This document shows positions 5,763 through 8,058 of a stretch of DNA of 8,058 bases, piece after piece; position 1 is the first letter of the stretch; every line of letters begins with the position of its first letter. Origin of the DNA: Candidatus Thorarchaeota archaeon (GTDB lineage Archaea; Asgardarchaeota; Thorarchaeia; Thorarchaeales; Thorarchaeaceae). Location: the NCBI GenBank assembly GCA_030642465.1, contig DAOWNS010000073.1:1-8058 (forward strand), given 5' to 3'. The notes under the pieces are model-generated. The model was not told the origin of the DNA. It saw only the letters and a program-made list of their open reading frames with translations, and did no database searches. The position numbers and the translations under genes are program-made.

Positions 5763-6827
5763 ATGACAACTGAAGATTATTCAAGAGCACTTGGTCGGTC
5801 CGAGGATATCGCAAATGGAGAACCCCTAGTTCAGATACGCGGCATGCGCAAGTGGTTCCCAGTGAATGCTGGCTTCCTTTCGTCAATACTGTACAAACAG
5901 GAGCTTTACGTGAAGGCTGTCGACGGCGTTACCTTTGACATCATGAAAGGAGAAATTTTGGTACTAGCTGGTGAATCAGGCTGTGGGAAAACAACCACAG
6001 GTCGATGCATCCTCTACCTTGAAGACCCCACTGATGGATCTGTAGTTTATGCAGGTATAGACCTGTCCACATTGGACCGCACTGAGATGAAGGACTTGAG
6101 AAAGCGAATGCAGATCACCTTCCAAGATCCATACGAATCCCTTAATCCAAAGCAGAGTATCTCTAGCATTGTTGCAGAGCCACTTGTTGTGCATAAGATA
6201 CCAATAACGCCTAGTCAGAAGAGACAGCGTGTTTTGGAGGCGTTGGAGAGTGTTTCCATCACTCCAGCGGAAGATTTCATTGACAGATATCCCCACGAAC
6301 TATCGGGAGGACAAAGGCAGAGGATATCAGTCGCTAGAGCACTAATCCTTCATCCCGAGTTCATGGTTGCTGACGAGCCGGTTTCAATGCTGGACGTTTC
6401 AATCCGTGCAGAGATTCTCAATCTTCTGTTGAAGCTCAGGGAGGATCTTGGGCTCACATATCTATTCATCACACACGACTTGGCTGTAGCAAGCTACATT
6501 GCAGATCGTATTGGAATCATGTACTTGGGAATCATTGTTGAAATCGGTCCAGCGCATGCAGTTGCGTTCGAACCCCAACACCCCTACACTCGTGCTCTGA
6601 TATCTGCGGTACCTTCTGGAGATCCCACCGTTAAGCGTCGTATTGAGTCGCTCAAGGGAGAACCGCCAAGTCCAATCAACGTTCCATCGGGCTGTAGGTT
6701 CCATCCAAGGTGTCCGTACGCTCAAGAGATCTGCGTGCGTGAGGTTCCCGAAGACAGGGACATGGGCGGAAAGCACTATGTGGCATGCCACTTTGCTGGT
6801 GAGCTTGGTGAGCCGACTAACCTATAG
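5763..6827 (+). CDS. dppF: Peptide ABC transporter ATP-binding protein DppF/OppF
   Basis: Second ATPase of the importer, partner of DppD. In its 354 residues: a DppF-type N-terminus (MRKWFPVNAGFLSSIL, then VKAVDGVTFDI), Walker A GESGCGKTT (70-78), Q-loop Gln121 within FQDPYESLNP, signature SGGQRQR (181-187), Walker B MVADEP (201-206, E205), D-loop MLD (209-211) and H-loop His238. The C-terminal extension HPYTRALISAVP and SGCRFHPRCPYAQEIC carries C311, C317, C324 and C342, the same four-cysteine pattern as DppD. The MRKWFPV segment and its YESLNP motif are typical of the F subunit. A near-perfect AAGGAGGT (5748-5755) overlaps the dppD stop and lies 7 bases before ATG 5763, showing tight translational coupling. 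No hairpin terminator follows, so downstream genes may belong to the same transcript. Confidence 0.95.
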   Translation: MTTEDYSRALGRSEDIANGEPLVQIRGMRKWFPVNAGFLSSILYKQELYVKAVDGVTFDIMKGEILVLAGESGCGKTTTGRCILYLEDPTDGSVVYAGIDLSTLDRTEMKDLRKRMQITFQDPYESLNPKQSISSIVAEPLVVHKIPITPSQKRQRVLEALESVSITPAEDFIDRYPHELSGGQRQRISVARALILHPEFMVADEPVSMLDVSIRAEILNLLLKLREDLGLTYLFITHDLAVASYIADRIGIMYLGIIVEIGPAHAVAFEPQHPYTRALISAVPSGDPTVKRRIESLKGEPPSPINVPSGCRFHPRCPYAQEICVREVPEDRDMGGKHYVACHFAGELGEPTNL

Positions 6828-6861
6828 GCGTCAATTTGCTCTCAGGCGACACACAAGAAGA

Positions 6862-6877
6862 CTCACGATAACGTGAG
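6862..6877 (+). promoter_or_regulatory. Hairpin covering the ribosome binding site of the next gene
   Basis: CTCACG (6862-6867) and CGTGAG (6872-6877) form a perfect 6-base-pair stem with a 4-base loop. The only plausible ribosome site for the gene at 6886 (GAGG, 6875-6878) lies in the 3' arm, so a folded mRNA would hide it. There is no T tract, so it does not look like a terminator. Confidence 0.45.
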
Positions 6878-6885
6878 GCGTTCAT

Positions 6886-7323
6886 ATGACTGAAGTGACT
6901 GATCGACCTCGAGTGCTGAAAGCAATCAAGAAATGTCTTTCTGGTGCTGACGAGCATTTCCAGAAGGCCATGGAATTTCTAGATGAGATAGGTCGCGGGT
7001 CACTTGGCCCGGGGATGACGTCGATTTTCGGAGGATACGTGTTGAAGGACTGGAAGGGATACTTCCAATCGGCAAGAACCGAGCTCGAGGTCGCAGAGAG
7101 GGTGCTCTATCCGCTCACCAAACGATTTCGTGATGGCAGAGTCAATGCTGAGCACTTCACAGATGAGGAGGCTTTGACACTTCTAAAAGACCTGACTGAA
7201 TTCGATTATCAAGTCCCAATCAGACTCCTATGGGCACATAAGAGCAGAGAATCGGTATGGTATCAATTGGAGGAGCTCAGTAAGAAAGCCAAGGCAGTCC
7301 TTGAAAAAGTTGCAGACATATAG
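6886..7323 (+). CDS. Helical soluble protein of unknown function
   Basis: I do not recognise a family. The 145 residues have no signal peptide or membrane segment and look almost wholly helical: helices at about 8-35, 54-80, 92-105 and 112-143, with a glycine-rich loop GRGSLGPGMTSIFGG (36-50) between the first two. Charged residues alternate with hydrophobic ones as in a small helical bundle. One cysteine (C17) is present; no obvious catalytic or metal-binding motif is visible. ATG 6886 is preceded by GAGG at 7 bases spacing. The gene begins 58 bases after dppF on the same strand with no terminator between, so co-transcription with dppDF is possible, but a link to peptide import is only contextual. 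Codon use looks like that of its neighbours, so the frame is probably genuine. Confidence 0.75.
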   Translation: MTEVTDRPRVLKAIKKCLSGADEHFQKAMEFLDEIGRGSLGPGMTSIFGGYVLKDWKGYFQSARTELEVAERVLYPLTKRFRDGRVNAEHFTDEEALTLLKDLTEFDYQVPIRLLWAHKSRESVWYQLEELSKKAKAVLEKVADI

Positions 7324-7423
7324 GATATATCGTGAACCAGTTACTAGAGTGCCAACAAAGGTAATAACAGCTCGCGAAGACTCTGAATCCCGAAGGCAGT
7401 CATATTGGAGTGGTTCGAGGTTC

Positions 7424-8058
7424 ATGAGTAATGCGCCCGTCAGGAAATCCCGGAAACATAATCTTGAGAGAACAATTCGTGTAATGGAAAGCATCTCTCA
7501 TTCGTTGGCTCTCATGGAAAGTCACCTGACATCATTTGAGAATTCACACCTAATGAAAGACCTCATCTCTGCAGGCGAGTATATTGTAGGAAGCCTACCG
7601 GGGGTCATTTGTGTTCCCTCGACTCTGAAGCAAGGCGACTCACTTCAGTCGGCACTGAACCAAATGAAAACAAGAGGACGTGGAATGCCTTCGATGATCA
7701 GACTGGGTGACTCCATGGAATCCGTGGATACATGTGACAAGGTTGTGAGAATAATCAAATCCGAGATTTTACCATCATTGGATAGCAGTTCATTCGTAGT
7801 CAATCTCAGATGTGATGAAATGATTAGCCCTTTCGAATCCAATCGCACGATAATCATTGGAAGGAGATACAGCAAGGGTTCTAAGAAACGATTCAGAAAC
7901 TTGGAAAAAACTCTTGGAGCACTCGGCGTGAGCGTACTGTCTGATAGAGGAGAATACGGAGGAGGGCCACTGGTCTATGCCATTACGAGAGCATTACCGA
8001 CTAAAACCAATCTGCTGGTATTCGAACTAACGCTATCGATGTCTGTGGCGAAAGAGCC
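7424..8058 (+). CDS. Unrecognised protein, C-terminus outside window
   Basis: An open frame of 211 full codons runs off the right edge without a stop. The N-terminus is basic (VRKSRKH, 6-12) and followed by helices (about 13-57); then comes an alpha/beta-looking part with FVVNLRCDEM (124-133), a strongly conserved-looking block NRTIIIGRRYSKGSKKRF (140-157) and RGEYGGGPLVYAITRALP (175-192), and finally a hydrophobic strand LLVFELTLSMSV (197-208). There is no signal peptide. The charged, glycine-rich blocks suggest a catalytic or nucleic-acid/ligand-binding role, but I cannot name a family. The start is uncertain: ATG 7424 has GAGG only 3 bases upstream, while a GTG at 7349 in the same frame would add 25 residues but has no ribosome site. 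It follows the helical protein on the same strand, about 100 bases later. Confidence 0.7.
   Translation, partial: MSNAPVRKSRKHNLERTIRVMESISHSLALMESHLTSFENSHLMKDLISAGEYIVGSLPGVICVPSTLKQGDSLQSALNQMKTRGRGMPSMIRLGDSMESVDTCDKVVRIIKSEILPSLDSSSFVVNLRCDEMISPFESNRTIIIGRRYSKGSKKRFRNLEKTLGALGVSVLSDRGEYGGGPLVYAITRALPTKTNLLVFELTLSMSVAKE

Noticed and set aside
5976..6296. Minus-strand open frame within dppF
   Set aside because: Antisense to an intact ATPase with all motifs; no ribosome site.
7228..7494. Minus-strand open frame across the junction of the two unknown genes
   Set aside because: Overlaps two plus-strand frames with better protein character and has no start signals.
7645..7875. Minus-strand 76-codon frame near the right edge
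   Set aside because: Antisense to the long plus-strand frame that stays open for over 630 bases to the window edge and contains protein-like motif blocks.

Overview
The window carries most of a dipeptide/oligopeptide (Dpp/Opp, peptide/nickel family) ABC importer, laid out in an unusual way. The source is most likely an archaeon. Reasons: a strong archaeal TATA element sits ahead of the ATPase genes (4654-4661) and a BRE/TATA-like pair ahead of the binding-protein gene (1075-1090); hairpins with T-rich tails follow individual genes; the extracellular part of one permease carries many N-X-S/T sequons; and one or two genes use TTG starts. Moderate GC content and the style of the proteins would suit an uncultivated lineage such as an Asgard (Thorarchaeia-like) or Thermoplasmata-related archaeon, but I cannot fix the lineage from this sequence alone.

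Layout: the left half is on the minus strand. Reading in the direction of transcription (right to left) come a small two-helix membrane protein (4556-4230), the permease DppC with a very large extracellular insert (4100-2496), the permease DppB (2302-1253), and the substrate-binding protein (1017 to the left edge, C-terminus cut off). A hairpin followed by a T-rich tract comes directly after both dppC and dppB, so these look like separately terminated units rather than one operon. The right half is on the plus strand: the ATPases DppD (4760-5749) and DppF (5763-6827) are tightly coupled behind the clear TATA box. They are followed by a helical protein of unknown function (6886-7323) and an open unrecognised gene running off the right edge (7424-8058). 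The 203-bp gap at 4557-4759 is the divergent control region between the two halves.

How the genes work together: the binding protein captures a peptide-like ligand outside the cell, DppB and DppC form the membrane channel, and DppD and DppF hydrolyse ATP on the cytoplasmic side. The substrate is inferred from family membership only.

The most interesting points are the roughly 250-residue glycosylation-prone extracellular domain in DppC, a binding protein that appears to lack the usual N-terminal lobe segment, the split and individually terminated arrangement, the unknown two-helix protein lodged between the two halves, and a hairpin that covers the ribosome binding site of the gene after dppF. 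No RNA genes, CRISPR arrays, insertion sequences or phage genes were seen. No gene-free stretch exceeds 300 bases.
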